Source of the DNA: Nannocystis pusilla
Lineage (GTDB): Bacteria > Myxococcota_A > Polyangia > Nannocystales > Nannocystaceae
Length of the DNA: 64,000 bases
Reading direction: 5' to 3'
NCBI RefSeq assembly: GCF_020073745.1
Contig: NZ_JAIRAU010000019.1
Location: 124,001-188,000 of the forward strand
Shown here in pieces: positions 18,191-26,836 of this stretch (position 1 is the stretch's first letter; every line of letters begins with the position of its first letter). The notes below the pieces were generated by a model, which did not search any database, was not told the DNA's origin, and was given only the letters and a program-made list of their open reading frames with translations. A program made the position numbers and the translations under genes.

Positions 18191-18559
18191 CTCAACGAGC
18201 GCGGCTACGACGTCGTGCCCATCTCCAGCTGCGTCCACCGCTCGCTCCCGTCCGCCGCGCTCCTGCGCGCCTGCGCCTTCAGCCGAGGTGCGCGACGCGC
18301 TGCTGTCGAGCGTCCGCGGCACCCGTGGCGACGATGACGACCACACGGCGTCCGCCCCGAATTCTCCTGATACAGGCGCTGACGCTCCGGGCGATAGTCT
18401 CCCCAAGGATGGGCGGCACGGCATTGCCGAGTTGAATCAATTACTCGCAGGGTTGGCCGCAAAACACAAAGGAGTCACTGAAAGACTGCACTCGCGCTGC
18501 TTCCCGGAACGAGAGAGAGCGGGGTCTCGAAGTCGGATGCTCGTCTCGGGCGTCATATC

Positions 18560-18626
18560 ATCACATCCGTCGCCGGGAGCCGAATGTCGAGGGTCCTCTT
18601 GCGCCCCCCAGCTCGATCTTGTACTT
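18560..18626 (-). pseudogene. Frameshifted copy of the 3' end of the gene at 10935-11432
   Basis: Read on the minus strand, LGKYKIELGG is followed, after a one-base shift, by RKRTLDIRLPATDVMI, matching LGKYKVELGG and RKKTLDIRLPATDVTI of the intact gene. Only about 25 codons remain. Confidence 0.65.
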
Positions 18627-18651
18627 GCCCAGCACAGGAGGTTCCGGGGGC

Positions 18652-20598
18652 TCATTCGCTCTCGCAAGCGTCATCCACCGGCGGCGGTGGGCATGCCGCG
18701 TCCTGCACCTCGACGACCTGCATCATGCCTTCATCCTCGTGCTCCAGGATGTGGCAGTGCAGCACGTACTGTCCCTGGAAATGCAGGAAGCGCGACAGGA
18801 ACGTGAGGGTGCCGTCGGCTTGCCCGTTCGTGGGTATGATACACGTGTCGCGCCAGATCGGCTGTGACGGGTTCTTCCCGTTGATGGACGTCACGAGGAA
18901 CGAGTTGACGTGGATGTGGAAGGGATGAACCGACGCTCCCGCCGGAACGGTGATTTTGTTGATGATTGTCCATTCTTCCACGGCCCCGAGGTGGACGCAT
19001 TGGTCGACGCGGCCGTGGCAGAACGTCTTGCCGTCGATGGTGAAGTGCGCTACTTGGGCATCGTCCACGGTCACCGCGAATTCGACCTGGCGCGTGTTCG
19101 TGACCTCGTTACCAGGCTTCGACGTGTCGTCGAACGGCGGGTAAAGCGCTGGCGGCGTGAGCACCTGCGGGATCTGAAGGCTCGTGTCCGACTCCCCCGA
19201 GACGACCACGGTGGCGAGGACCTGCGGCTCCCAGCAGACGAAGTCGGGGTAGCCGAGCGCCACCATCTGGTAGGTGCCCGCTTCGAATTGGACGAGCATG
19301 TCCACGCGGCCCCCCGGCGGGATGACGTACTCGACCTCGGAGACGGGGTTGGCGAGCGGCATCTTCAGGGGTGCGCCGTACGTGATCCCGTCCGTCGCGA
19401 CCTGGTAGTAAGTGGCCGACTTCGCTCGAAGCTCGTCCCGGTTGAGCGTGGGTTGAACCTTGGGCGGTGAGGCGCAAGAATAGCCAAACGGATCATAGTC
19501 GGGCTTCGGCAACGACGTCGCGGCGTCCACCTGATCGTCCGGCACGCGGAGGAAGGCGATGTCCAGCGGAGCACGAAAGCCCGTGTGAAGCAGCCGAAAA
19601 CGCTGCACCTCGCTCGGGCGCATGCGAATGACCGGATTCAGCTGGCCGTTGATGTGGAAGAAATCCTCGACGCCAGAAGGAAGGGGACCGGCATGGCCCA
19701 TCTCCCCATACGTCGCGAGGCGGGTCTTTCCATCGCACGAGTCCTTGGTCTGGATCATGTACTCGCCGACGACGAGGAGCTGCTCCTTACCCTGCCCCGG
19801 CCCGGGCTCGGGAGAGAACAGCCTGTCGAGGTCGTCTCTCTCTTCGTCGCGGATGATGATCGCCCCGACCATCCCACCTGCCACCTGGATCGCCGTCGAT
19901 CCGTGCATGTGCGGGTGGTACCAATAGGTCCCGGCTGGATGACTGGCCTTCGTCCCGTCCGGCATGTCGATGTCTCGTGGGATATCGAAGACGAAGTCGT
20001 AGGTTTCGCGAGGACGGATCTTCAGGAACACGTCATCTCCGGGCTGACCGGGGTCGACGTGCAGGCCGTGCGTGTGGAGGTTGGTCGTGTTGTTGTCCGT
20101 GCCCGCGCCGTGCCCGTCGTGCCCGCCGCCGCCGCTGCCGCCGGCACAGTCGGGGGGGTCGACGGCGCTGCCGTCGTCCGGAAGGTCGTTGATGAGCTTC
20201 AGCTTGAGCTTGTCACCCGGGCGGAGCTCGATGCTCGGGCCCGGGACCACCCCCGTATACGTCGTATCGCCGAAGCTCGCCTCCCCGTGATTGACCTTGA
20301 GACCAGTGTATGCGCGGGTCATGAACGTATACTGGCCCACCGTCACCTCGGTCTCGGTGATGGTCATCTCGATATCGAGGAGCCCGTCCCGGGATCGGAC
20401 GCTGGCGGGCGTGAAGAGCTCGCCATTTTCGATCGGGTTTGGCGGATTGTCGTCATCGCTCGAGCTGCAACCTGTGATGTCGGGCAGCAAGAACCCAGCG
20501 CCAAGCGTGGCGCCCACCGTGAGGAAGCCGCGCCGATCCAGCGTCAGCGCGGCATGGGGCCGATTGTTGCCAGATGAAGGATTTTTCTGAGCTTTCAT
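18652..20598 (-). CDS. Multicopper oxidase, Tat-exported
   Basis: A 648-residue periplasmic multicopper oxidase. The N-terminus has a twin-arginine type signal (LDRRGFLTVGATLGAGFLL) followed by a possible lipobox ITGC. The four copper-ligand blocks are all present: HTHGLHV, WYHPHMHG, HPFHIHVN and HCHILEHEDEGMM, giving a type 1 copper and the trinuclear centre. A Gly/His insert (GGSGGGGHDGHG) lies beside the first block. Oxidation of phenols, metals or similar donors with O2 reduction to water is expected; the natural substrate is unknown. ATG 20598 has GAGAAG upstream. It is a single-gene unit flanked by mobile-element debris. Confidence 0.93.
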   Translation of the reverse strand: MKAQKNPSSGNNRPHAALTLDRRGFLTVGATLGAGFLLPDITGCSSSDDDNPPNPIENGELFTPASVRSRDGLLDIEMTITETEVTVGQYTFMTRAYTGLKVNHGEASFGDTTYTGVVPGPSIELRPGDKLKLKLINDLPDDGSAVDPPDCAGGSGGGGHDGHGAGTDNNTTNLHTHGLHVDPGQPGDDVFLKIRPRETYDFVFDIPRDIDMPDGTKASHPAGTYWYHPHMHGSTAIQVAGGMVGAIIIRDEERDDLDRLFSPEPGPGQGKEQLLVVGEYMIQTKDSCDGKTRLATYGEMGHAGPLPSGVEDFFHINGQLNPVIRMRPSEVQRFRLLHTGFRAPLDIAFLRVPDDQVDAATSLPKPDYDPFGYSCASPPKVQPTLNRDELRAKSATYYQVATDGITYGAPLKMPLANPVSEVEYVIPPGGRVDMLVQFEAGTYQMVALGYPDFVCWEPQVLATVVVSGESDTSLQIPQVLTPPALYPPFDDTSKPGNEVTNTRQVEFAVTVDDAQVAHFTIDGKTFCHGRVDQCVHLGAVEEWTIINKITVPAGASVHPFHIHVNSFLVTSINGKNPSQPIWRDTCIIPTNGQADGTLTFLSRFLHFQGQYVLHCHILEHEDEGMMQVVEVQDAACPPPPVDDACESE

Positions 20599-20924
20599 GG
20601 ATCTTCTCGCATCGGTCGAGGTCTTTTGAATGCGATCTCGCCGCCTCACCTATCGGATCAGGATCGCTGGCGGCCCAGCACGTCGATGTTCATCGGCGCC
20701 AAGAGGACGGTCGACGGACATGCCTTGAGCGCCGCTTCATGCGTGTGGGTGACGTCCATTGGAGTTCTTGGGGGTCAAGAAGTTCGAGGCGGGTATCTCG
20801 AGCCTCGGGGTGGATGGGACCGCCGGCCATGGCGAGGCTCAAGGGTGAAGAGCCAGGACCATCCCGTTGCGATCCAAAAAACTTCGAACTTTTTTCGTGC
20901 CCTTGCAGGCGACCTTTTCGAGCT

Positions 20925-21015
20925 CGCTCGACGCGTGCGAGCGAGGGACGTCTGCCGCTCGACAACAATATGTCCGGGCGCACGTTCCCAAGGCCGCCGG
21001 TGCGTCCGGTGGGCC
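20925..21015 (+). mobile_element. IS66 transposase remnant, second copy
   Basis: The frame reads SEGRLPLDNNMSGRTFP, matching DEGRLPLDNNISERAL of IS66 transposases and of the fragment at 17985-18190. Only about 25 codons are recognisable. The rest of 20655-21060 holds no gene that I can support. Confidence 0.55.
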
Positions 21016-21094
21016 ATGGGTAAGGGACTCTGGCCGCTCGCCGAGGTCCCGGAGCTGGAGTGGCCCGAAATCCTCATCCGGAAGATCGGCTCTC

Positions 21095-21149
21095 TGGGCG
21101 CCCATTGTCGATCCTGATCTTGGCGATGGGCGCCCGTCCTGCGGACGGG
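21095..21149. repeat. Paired palindrome repeat, copy 1
   Basis: TGGGCGCCCA at 21095-21104 and TGGGCGCCCG at 21127-21136 start 32 bases apart, and CCCGTCC/GGACGGG (21133-21149) forms an adjoining 7-bp hairpin. Flanking bases GATCTTCCGGATG are shared, in opposite orientation, with copy 7 near 41013. Confidence 0.6.
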
Positions 21150-21323
21150 TGGGGTCGGGCGCAGGACCGTGATGAGCGAGCTTACGATTTCTCTTGGGAA
21201 CCAAGCGCCGTTAGAAGTACCCTCAACCTCGCCTCCCGTAGCACGGGCCATTCTCAAACTTAGCCTCCGGTAACTCGGGGTCGTGCTGAATGGGCAGGTA
21301 GATCCACTCGAGGACCAAAGATC

Positions 21324-21728
21324 ATGAAGAGAACTCTCGCCATCGCCGCCCTGTTGTTCATCGGATCCGTCGGGACCGCCGTCGCGGGAACGTACGCCAC
21401 GGTGACTGCCTCCGCGCCTGCTACGACCGTGAATGTAAGGAGCACGGCGAAGATCTCGATCGTTCCCAGCTCCGGATTCCGCCTGAACATGGAATATCCC
21501 ACCAAGCTGGTGATGGTCGCACCGAGCGGCGTGACCATGGAGAAGGCCGCGCAGGTGCGCGCGGAAGCGGTCAAGTTCGAGGAAGCGAGCGCGGAGTTCG
21601 TCGTGGCGTTCACCGCGTCGTCGGTCGGCAAGAAGACGCTGACGGGCGAGCTGAAGTACGCCGTGTGCAAGGCCGCTGACTGCATTCCCCAGACCGCGAA
21701 AGTCGCGATCAACGTCGATGTCAAGTAG
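21324..21728 (+). CDS. Small secreted protein with C-terminal Cys pair
   Basis: A 134-residue periplasmic protein: cleavable signal peptide MKRTLAIAALLFIGSVGTAVAG given as the N-terminal 22 residues, then an all-beta domain (STAKISIVPSSGFRLNMEYP; VVAFTASSVGKKTLTGELKY) ending with CKAADCIPQTAKVAINVDV. The C-x5-C followed by strands resembles the N-terminal immunoglobulin-like domain of DsbD-type proteins, so a redox or partner-binding role is possible but unproven. It has its own spacing on both sides and no operon partner. Its GC is lower than the neighbouring genes. Confidence 0.75.
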   Translation: MKRTLAIAALLFIGSVGTAVAGTYATVTASAPATTVNVRSTAKISIVPSSGFRLNMEYPTKLVMVAPSGVTMEKAAQVRAEAVKFEEASAEFVVAFTASSVGKKTLTGELKYAVCKAADCIPQTAKVAINVDVK

Positions 21729-21969
21729 CCGCTTCGCCGGCACGTAGGTGCCCTGACGCTCGACGCGAGCCTAGGTGGCTCGCGTGATCGACGCCGGACT
21801 GCCGGCGCTCGCGGGCGCCGGTCCATCGAATACCGTGGCGGATAGCGGCGCCGGCTGGAGTGGCAGCTCGTGGCAGCGCCCGCTCGACGGTCTCGGACGC
21901 GCAGGGGCCGGGCGAGCGACCTGTCCCACCCGGTCGGTCGGCGGTTCGCCGCCGTCCACGCTCGCCGTC

Positions 21970-22090
21970 AGTCGATCAGCTTGAACTCGATACGGCGGTT
22001 CTTGGCCTTGCCCTTGGCGGTCGCGTTGGTGTCGATCGGCCGGTCGGGGCCGAAGCCCCGAGTCTCGCGCGGGCCGGGCGGTGGCGCAAG
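21970..22090 (-). pseudogene. OmpA C-terminal fragment
   Basis: The last 30 codons (RGFGPDRPIDTNATAKGK, AKNRRIEFKLID) and their stop are nearly identical at DNA level to the end of the intact OmpA gene at 30957-32495. The barrel and calcium-repeat parts are missing. It is one end of a segmental duplication that also includes the adjacent AAA regulator. Confidence 0.8.
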
Positions 22091-22126
22091 TCCATTGATC
22101 ATTCGCGCGTCGCCGAGCCCTGACAG

Positions 22127-22168
22127 TGGGCGCCCATCGCTGGCGCCCGAATCGGCGGGGGGCGCCCA
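22127..22168. repeat. Paired palindrome repeat, copy 2
   Basis: TGGGCGCCCA at 22127-22136 and GGGGCGCCCA at 22159-22168, starts 32 bases apart, with the intervening TCGCTGGCGCCCGAATCGG like copies 5 and 6. It lies about 95 bp before the FHA-AAA gene. Confidence 0.6.
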
Positions 22169-22261
22169 CGCAGGGGTGCCCGCGGGGAGCGCTCGATCCG
22201 AACGGCCACGGCCTGCGCTCGATCCAGAAGGTGCGCCTGTTGTACAAGTGGTTCGCTCGCA

Positions 22262-23704
22262 ATGCCGCACCGCGGTCCCCAGGAGTCCACGTTGACCGGC
22301 AGCTCGATCCGCGGGCCGGGCGCGCCGCCGGCCGGGCCCGAGCCGACCGTCCCGGCGCTGATGCTGATCTGGTCGCACGACGAGCCCGAGCGGGTCGGCG
22401 AGGTGTTTTGCCTGCCGCGCGGGGCGGTCGACGTGCCGTTCACGATCGGGCGGGCCGTCGAGCCCGGTGAGGACGGGGCCCTGCCGCTCGTGCTGCAGCA
22501 GTTACGCCCGTTCTCGAAGGTCGACACCGGCCCGCTGCGCGACGCCCGGGTGTCGCGCTGGCACATGCGCGTCCGCGCGCTCGCAGACGGCGGGCTCTTG
22601 GTCGAGCGCCTCGGGCGCGGCGAGTTGCGGGTCAACGGCCACGAGGTCGAGCGGGCGATCGCCGACCCCGGCGACGTCGTCGAGGCCGCCGGCCGGTTCG
22701 CACTGCTGCTCTCGCGGCGGCCGTCCGCGTGGCCGCGCGGCGAGCCGTGGGGTCCGCCGTTCCCCTTCGGGGCAGCCGACGCGTGCGGGATCGTCGGCGA
22801 ATCGCCGGCTGCGTGGGAGCTGCGGCGGCAGGTCGCCGCGGTCACCGGGCTCGGCGGGCCCGTGCTCGTCCACGGCCCGACCGGCGCGGGCAAGGAGCTG
22901 GTGGTGCGGGCGCTGCACGCCGGCTCGCCGCGGGCCGGCGCTCCGCTGGTCGCGCGCCACGCCGCGACGATCCCCGAGCCGCTGATCGACGCCGAGCTGT
23001 TCGGCAACCTGCGCGACTACCCGAGCCCCGGCATACCCGACCGCGCCGGGCTGCTCGGCGAGGCCCACGGCGGCGCGCTGTTCCTCGACGAGCTCGGCGA
23101 GCTGCCGCACGCGCTGCAGGGGCGCCTGTTGCGGGTGCTCGACTGCGGGGAGTACCAGCGGCTCGGCGAGCCGCAGCGGCGGGTCAGCGACGCGCGGATC
23201 TTCGGCGCGACCAACCGCGACCTCGCGGAGCTCAAGCACGACCTGGTGGCCCGGTTCGTCCACCGCCTGCGCGTCCCCGGCCTCGACGAGCGGCGCGACG
23301 ACGTGGCCCTGCTCGTGCCGCACGTCCTCGGCGGCTTCGCCGGCGCGCACCCCGAGCTGCGCGCGCGGCTGTTCGCGGGCGACCGGCCGCGGACCAGCGC
23401 CGCCCTGCTCGCCGCGCTGGTGCAGCGCTCCTACTCGGCGCACGTCCGCGAGCTGGTCGAGCTGCTGTGGCGAGCCGTGACGACCAGCACGGGCGGCGTG
23501 GTCGAGACGCTGCCGGACCTCGCCGTGACGCGCCCGCCGCCGCGGCTGCCGGAGCCCCACGTCGCCCCGGGCGAGCTCACCCGCGAGGAGATCGTCGCCG
23601 CGCTCGCCGCCTGCGACGGTGTACGCGAGCAGGCATGGCGCGCGCTGAAGCTGCGCAGCCGCGATCAGCTCAAGCGCCTGATGAAGAAGTACGACATCTC
23701 CTGA
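22262..23704 (+). CDS. FHA domain plus AAA (NtrC-type) regulator without GAFTGA
   Basis: A 480-residue regulator. An FHA phosphothreonine-binding domain occupies about residues 60-150 (FTIGRAVEPGEDG; DARVSRWHMRVRALADG; LRVNGHEVE). The AAA domain follows with Walker A GPTGAGKEL and Walker B GGALFLDELGELP, and R-finger-like FGATNRDLAE. Where sigma-54 activators have GAFTGA it has DYPSPGIPDRAG, so contact with sigma-54 is doubtful. A Fis-like helix-turn-helix ends the protein (ALKLRSRDQLKRLMKKYDIS). ATG 22262 is listed; TTG 22292 has a better ribosome site (CAGGAG). A partly deleted homologue lies at 34775-35094, beside the intact kinase. Confidence 0.87.
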   Translation: MPHRGPQESTLTGSSIRGPGAPPAGPEPTVPALMLIWSHDEPERVGEVFCLPRGAVDVPFTIGRAVEPGEDGALPLVLQQLRPFSKVDTGPLRDARVSRWHMRVRALADGGLLVERLGRGELRVNGHEVERAIADPGDVVEAAGRFALLLSRRPSAWPRGEPWGPPFPFGAADACGIVGESPAAWELRRQVAAVTGLGGPVLVHGPTGAGKELVVRALHAGSPRAGAPLVARHAATIPEPLIDAELFGNLRDYPSPGIPDRAGLLGEAHGGALFLDELGELPHALQGRLLRVLDCGEYQRLGEPQRRVSDARIFGATNRDLAELKHDLVARFVHRLRVPGLDERRDDVALLVPHVLGGFAGAHPELRARLFAGDRPRTSAALLAALVQRSYSAHVRELVELLWRAVTTSTGGVVETLPDLAVTRPPPRLPEPHVAPGELTREEIVAALAACDGVREQAWRALKLRSRDQLKRLMKKYDIS

Positions 23705-23715
23705 GGATCGCGCGG

Positions 23716-23880
23716 CGTTGGCCCACCGTCTGCAGTAGCACGCGCAGCCGTGGCAGGCGCTGAAGCTGCCGGCCGCGATGGACTCGAGCGCGCCACAGAT
23801 CAGCACGCACCCCCTGAGAAGGGAGCGCGATGCTGAACGTCGTCCAGCTCTTCGAGGTCAGCGCGTCGGCCGGACGTCGA
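23716..23880 (+). pseudogene. Relic of an AAA regulator end and a kinase fragment
   Basis: About 23735-23790 resembles the last codons of the AAA gene (GCGCTGAAGCTGC core), and 23835-23878 matches kinase codons for [13 protein letters not shown] of the large kinase at 35122-39588 (shared run TCTTCGAGGTCAGCGCGTCG). The kinase that once followed the FHA-AAA gene has thus been deleted, leaving about 45 bases. Confidence 0.6.
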
Positions 23881-24169
23881 TGAGCTCGGCCTGCTGATCC
23901 CGGATGCTCTGTTGACTCTGGGCGGTGGCGAACTCGGCCTGCTGATCCTGGACGTCGATGAGCTCGGCCTGCTGATCCTGGATGCTCTGTTGCTGTACGT
24001 TGGTGGCGAGCCCAACCTGCTGATCCTGGACGTCGATGAGCTCGGCCTGATCCCGGATGCTCTGTTGACTCTGGGCGGTGGCGAGCTCGGCCTGCTGATC
24101 CTGGATGTTTTGTTGCTGCTGGGCGCTGACGAGCTCGGCCGGCCCCGACGCGAACTTGTTTTGGTTCAT
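23858..24169 (-). CDS. Short Gln/Ala-rich repeat protein
   Basis: A 103-residue hydrophilic protein from ATG 24169 (GGAG eight bases upstream) starting MNQNKFASGPAELVSAQQQQ. It is almost entirely made of a repeating pattern: QSIRDQQAELIDVQDQQ and AELATAQSQ units, about four copies, with the repeats conserved at DNA level. A continuous helix or coiled coil is likely. The last few codons run into the kinase relic on the other strand, so the present C-terminus is probably not the original. No family recognised. Confidence 0.55.
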   Translation of the reverse strand: MNQNKFASGPAELVSAQQQQNIQDQQAELATAQSQQSIRDQAELIDVQDQQVGLATNVQQQSIQDQQAELIDVQDQQAEFATAQSQQSIRDQQAELIDVRPTR

Positions 24170-24204
24170 CTTTTGATCTCCGTTTGGGTTTGTTGCTGGG
24201 GGAA

Positions 24205-25290
24205 TCAAGGGTCTGCCAAAACCGCCGGTGAGCCGACGTACGCCTGAATCGGCAGAGCGAAGCGGATACCGGCCGCCTCGAAGCGCGAGATGACCTCGAG
24301 GTTTACCCAGGTCTTACCCCGACAGATCTTTTCGTACTCGTCGGGGAACTGACGTGCCTGCGCTGAAGTCCATCGAAGGATGCCGTACCAGAATTCGATC
24401 TCGAAGTATCCGTGGCCGATCTTGTCCAGGGCGATCCACGGGGAGTTGTCGAGCAAGGGTCCGTCGACCGCGATCTGGTGGAGTATCTCGGTGGCACTCT
24501 TCAGCTGCGCCGCGGTGGTCTCGGGCGCGAGACGCAGCCGCAATTCCTGGAAGTAGACGCTCTGGCTGTCGATGTTGATCACCACGCTGTCCGTGAACCT
24601 CTTGTTCGGGATGAGGACCGTCCGCCCGTACCAGTTTTTTACGACCGTCTGACGCAGGCCGACATGCTGGACCCACCCATCGATGCCGTCCACCTCGATC
24701 CGCTCGCCGATCTTGAAGGGCCGCTGTGTCAGCACGAGGACGCCACCGAACACGTTCGCCACTGTGTCCTGGGAGGCGAGGGCGAGGGCCATACCGCCGA
24801 GACCGAGGCCGGCGAGGATCGCCGAGACCTCGAAACCGACGCTGTTGAGCGCGCTGGCGAGGCCGATGATCCAGATGACGATGTTGATGATCGTGCGCAG
24901 CACGGCAAAGAGGTGGAGATCGACGCCCGCCCCAGGCCTCTTCGCATAGGGCTCGAACACCCCGCGATGAACGGCGTCGTACGCGTTCGCGGCCAGCCAC
25001 GTGAACACCACGACGGTGCAAAACACCGTCGCGTTGTTGGCGATCTCTCGCACCCCCACGGGCAGAGCGAGGGACTCGGCCGCGATCCGGACGCCGAAGA
25101 GCACCACCAGCGCCGTGACCGGATCGCCGGCGCCGGCGGCTACGCTCACCATGAATTCCGACTTGAAGCGCTTGCCGAGCAATCGAATGAATGCGCTGAT
25201 AATCCATCCGGCCGCGAGGGAGCCGACGACGATCGCCAGCGCGATGATCCAGTGCTGGATCGAGTTGCCGAGGTAGACGGAGTCAAGCAT
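24205..25290 (-). CDS. Small-conductance mechanosensitive channel (MscS family)
   Basis: A 361-residue inner-membrane channel that would open under membrane tension during osmotic downshift. Three or four N-terminal helices are followed by the pore helix with the Gly/Ala pattern LAGLGLGGMALALASQDTV, then the beta domain (FKIGERIEVDGIDGWVQHVG; GRTVLIPNKRFTDSVV) and the C-terminal alpha/beta domain. ATG 25290 is preferred over 25305 because GGAG lies eight bases upstream. The pore and beta-domain motifs are intact. The gene ends 35 bases before the repeat peptide gene on the same strand. Confidence 0.93.
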   Translation of the reverse strand: MLDSVYLGNSIQHWIIALAIVVGSLAAGWIISAFIRLLGKRFKSEFMVSVAAGAGDPVTALVVLFGVRIAAESLALPVGVREIANNATVFCTVVVFTWLAANAYDAVHRGVFEPYAKRPGAGVDLHLFAVLRTIINIVIWIIGLASALNSVGFEVSAILAGLGLGGMALALASQDTVANVFGGVLVLTQRPFKIGERIEVDGIDGWVQHVGLRQTVVKNWYGRTVLIPNKRFTDSVVINIDSQSVYFQELRLRLAPETTAAQLKSATEILHQIAVDGPLLDNSPWIALDKIGHGYFEIEFWYGILRWTSAQARQFPDEYEKICRGKTWVNLEVISRFEAAGIRFALPIQAYVGSPAVLADP

Positions 25291-25480
25291 GAACGTGCTC
25301 CTCATGCGGCCGGCCGGCCGGAGGCGACCTGCTGCAAGTCATGACGTGGCCCATAGATCGAGAACTTATGAATCGAGCGGGCAGCGGGGGCGGTTCGTCG
25401 TGTCTTCCGGCTTCGCGCCGGAACGTCCTGAATGGCTCGACGAGACCGGCAAAATCGGGGTTCGGCGGACGGATGCGCAC

Positions 25481-25972
25481 CTAGGCCACCAGGTACAGAA
25501 TCGTCCCCAGGAAGCACCAGGCGAGAGCGCAGCGGCGCAAGGGCCACTCCCACGAGTCCGAGATCGACGGCACCTCCCAGGTCGACAGGGGAAAGAGCGG
25601 TCGCATGGCCCATTCCCCCTGATGCGTGAAATAGTCCACGACGACGTGTAACGCGTATGCCACGAACAGCCCGATGACACCGCCCCACCACGCCAGCGCT
25701 CCGAGGACCGTCAACGCCAGGAGGCTGTAAGGTAGATCCCAGCTCCAGGCGACCCAGGTGGGGTGACGGCGCCTGCACCCTTGCCAGTCCTCGTGATGGG
25801 GGATGCAGAGCGGCCGCCCGCGCTCGCTACCGAGCTTCAAGCCCAGACGCACGAAGCAGAAGTCAGGCGCGAGAGACGCCAGCGCGTATTGAACGGCGGG
25901 TCCGGCATGAAGTCCATCTTCGAAGTGCGTCGACAGGATGACTCCCATTAGAGCGTGGCTGACGATGTCCAT
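25481..25972 (-). CDS. Membrane protein of the YdjM/metal-dependent hydrolase type
   Basis: A 163-residue inner-membrane protein beginning MDIVSHALMGVILSTHFEDG, which carries the conserved His of the YdjM-like (DUF457) family, and containing HVVVDYFTHQGEWAMRPLFP, a second conserved His/Asp block. Three or four hydrophobic helices are visible (LLALTVLGALAWWGGVIGLF; LAWCFLGTILYLVA). Families of this type are called membrane-bound hydrolases, but the reaction is not established. Its ATG follows the upstream methyltransferase stop by 3 bases, so the two are cotranscribed and probably coupled. Confidence 0.75.
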   Translation of the reverse strand: MDIVSHALMGVILSTHFEDGLHAGPAVQYALASLAPDFCFVRLGLKLGSERGRPLCIPHHEDWQGCRRRHPTWVAWSWDLPYSLLALTVLGALAWWGGVIGLFVAYALHVVVDYFTHQGEWAMRPLFPLSTWEVPSISDSWEWPLRRCALAWCFLGTILYLVA

Positions 25973-25975
25973 GAG

Positions 25976-26836
25976 TCAGATCTTCCTCGCCACGCAGATG
26001 CAGACGCGCGCCACATCTCGAAGCGGAAAAATATCCTCCAACCATTCCGCAAACGGATCGAGACCGGAGCGGGCCAAGCTGGCCAGGAGATCGCAGGCGA
26101 ACCACCCTGCGCCGAGGGCGAAGCCGAGCAGCGCCTCCGTGTCCGGCAGCTCGATCGGCTGCTCCAGTTCGGTGACCTCCATCAACTCGAAGCGCTGCGC
26201 TCGCAGCTCCGCCGCGAGGTGGAGAGGGCTGCGGGGTACGCTCATCTGAGCCCGGAGTGTCGCTTCATCGACGATCCGAAGCGCCAGTCGCTGCATGTGT
26301 CGAAACGACTCCGCGGTGGTCGTGACGATGGACCAGAGGCCGTCGGGCTTCAGCGCCCGGGCGATGCCTTTGGTCAACGCGTCGAGCTCGACGTAGTTCA
26401 GGAGAAAGTGCGTCATTGCGAGATCGATCGACCGAGGCTCGGTCCGCCGAGCGGCGGTGACCGCGTCTCCGCACACCAGGCGCGCCTCGGGGAGCTTGAG
26501 TCGCGCGAGCTCGACCATGCGCGGCGAGATGTCCACACCGCGCAGCTTCGCCGCCTGCAAGCGATGGCGCACCTGGCGAAGTGTCTCGCCGGTGCCCATG
26601 CCGAGATCGAGCACCTCGGGGTCCTCGCTCACGTGGCGGGCGGCTTGCTCGAGGGCAATCCGGCCGCTGGTACGGATGATGCCGAAAGGGTCCTCATCGT
26701 AGCGGTGCGCCACGTACTCATCGTAGATGTCGGCGATACTCACGCCCATGATTCGCCTGGCTCCTTCATAACCTTCGAGAAAGACGGCATCGAGCGCCCC
26801 GCTCGGCAGCTCGACGATGAGATCGGCAGGGCCCAA
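25976..26836 (-). CDS. SAM-dependent methyltransferase (class I)
   Basis: A soluble Rossmann-fold methyltransferase. Motif I VLDLGMGTGETL binds SAM; the next acidic position is in LRGVDISPRMVELARLKLP, and motif DLAMTHFLLNYVE corresponds to motif IV. The C-terminal third is helical (FACDLLASLARSGLDPFAEW) and ends VARVCICVARKI. Substrate unknown. ATG 26836 gives 286 residues; an in-frame ATG at 26749 (MGVSIADIYDEYV) would give 257 and is equally possible. The next gene starts 3 bases after its stop. Confidence 0.8.
   Translation of the reverse strand: MGPADLIVELPSGALDAVFLEGYEGARRIMGVSIADIYDEYVAHRYDEDPFGIIRTSGRIALEQAARHVSEDPEVLDLGMGTGETLRQVRHRLQAAKLRGVDISPRMVELARLKLPEARLVCGDAVTAARRTEPRSIDLAMTHFLLNYVELDALTKGIARALKPDGLWSIVTTTAESFRHMQRLALRIVDEATLRAQMSVPRSPLHLAAELRAQRFELMEVTELEQPIELPDTEALLGFALGAGWFACDLLASLARSGLDPFAEWLEDIFPLRDVARVCICVARKI

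Noticed and set aside
23858-24169. Possible CRISPR-like repeats
   Set aside because: Units of 51-75 bases are in frame, coding and follow a good ribosome site.
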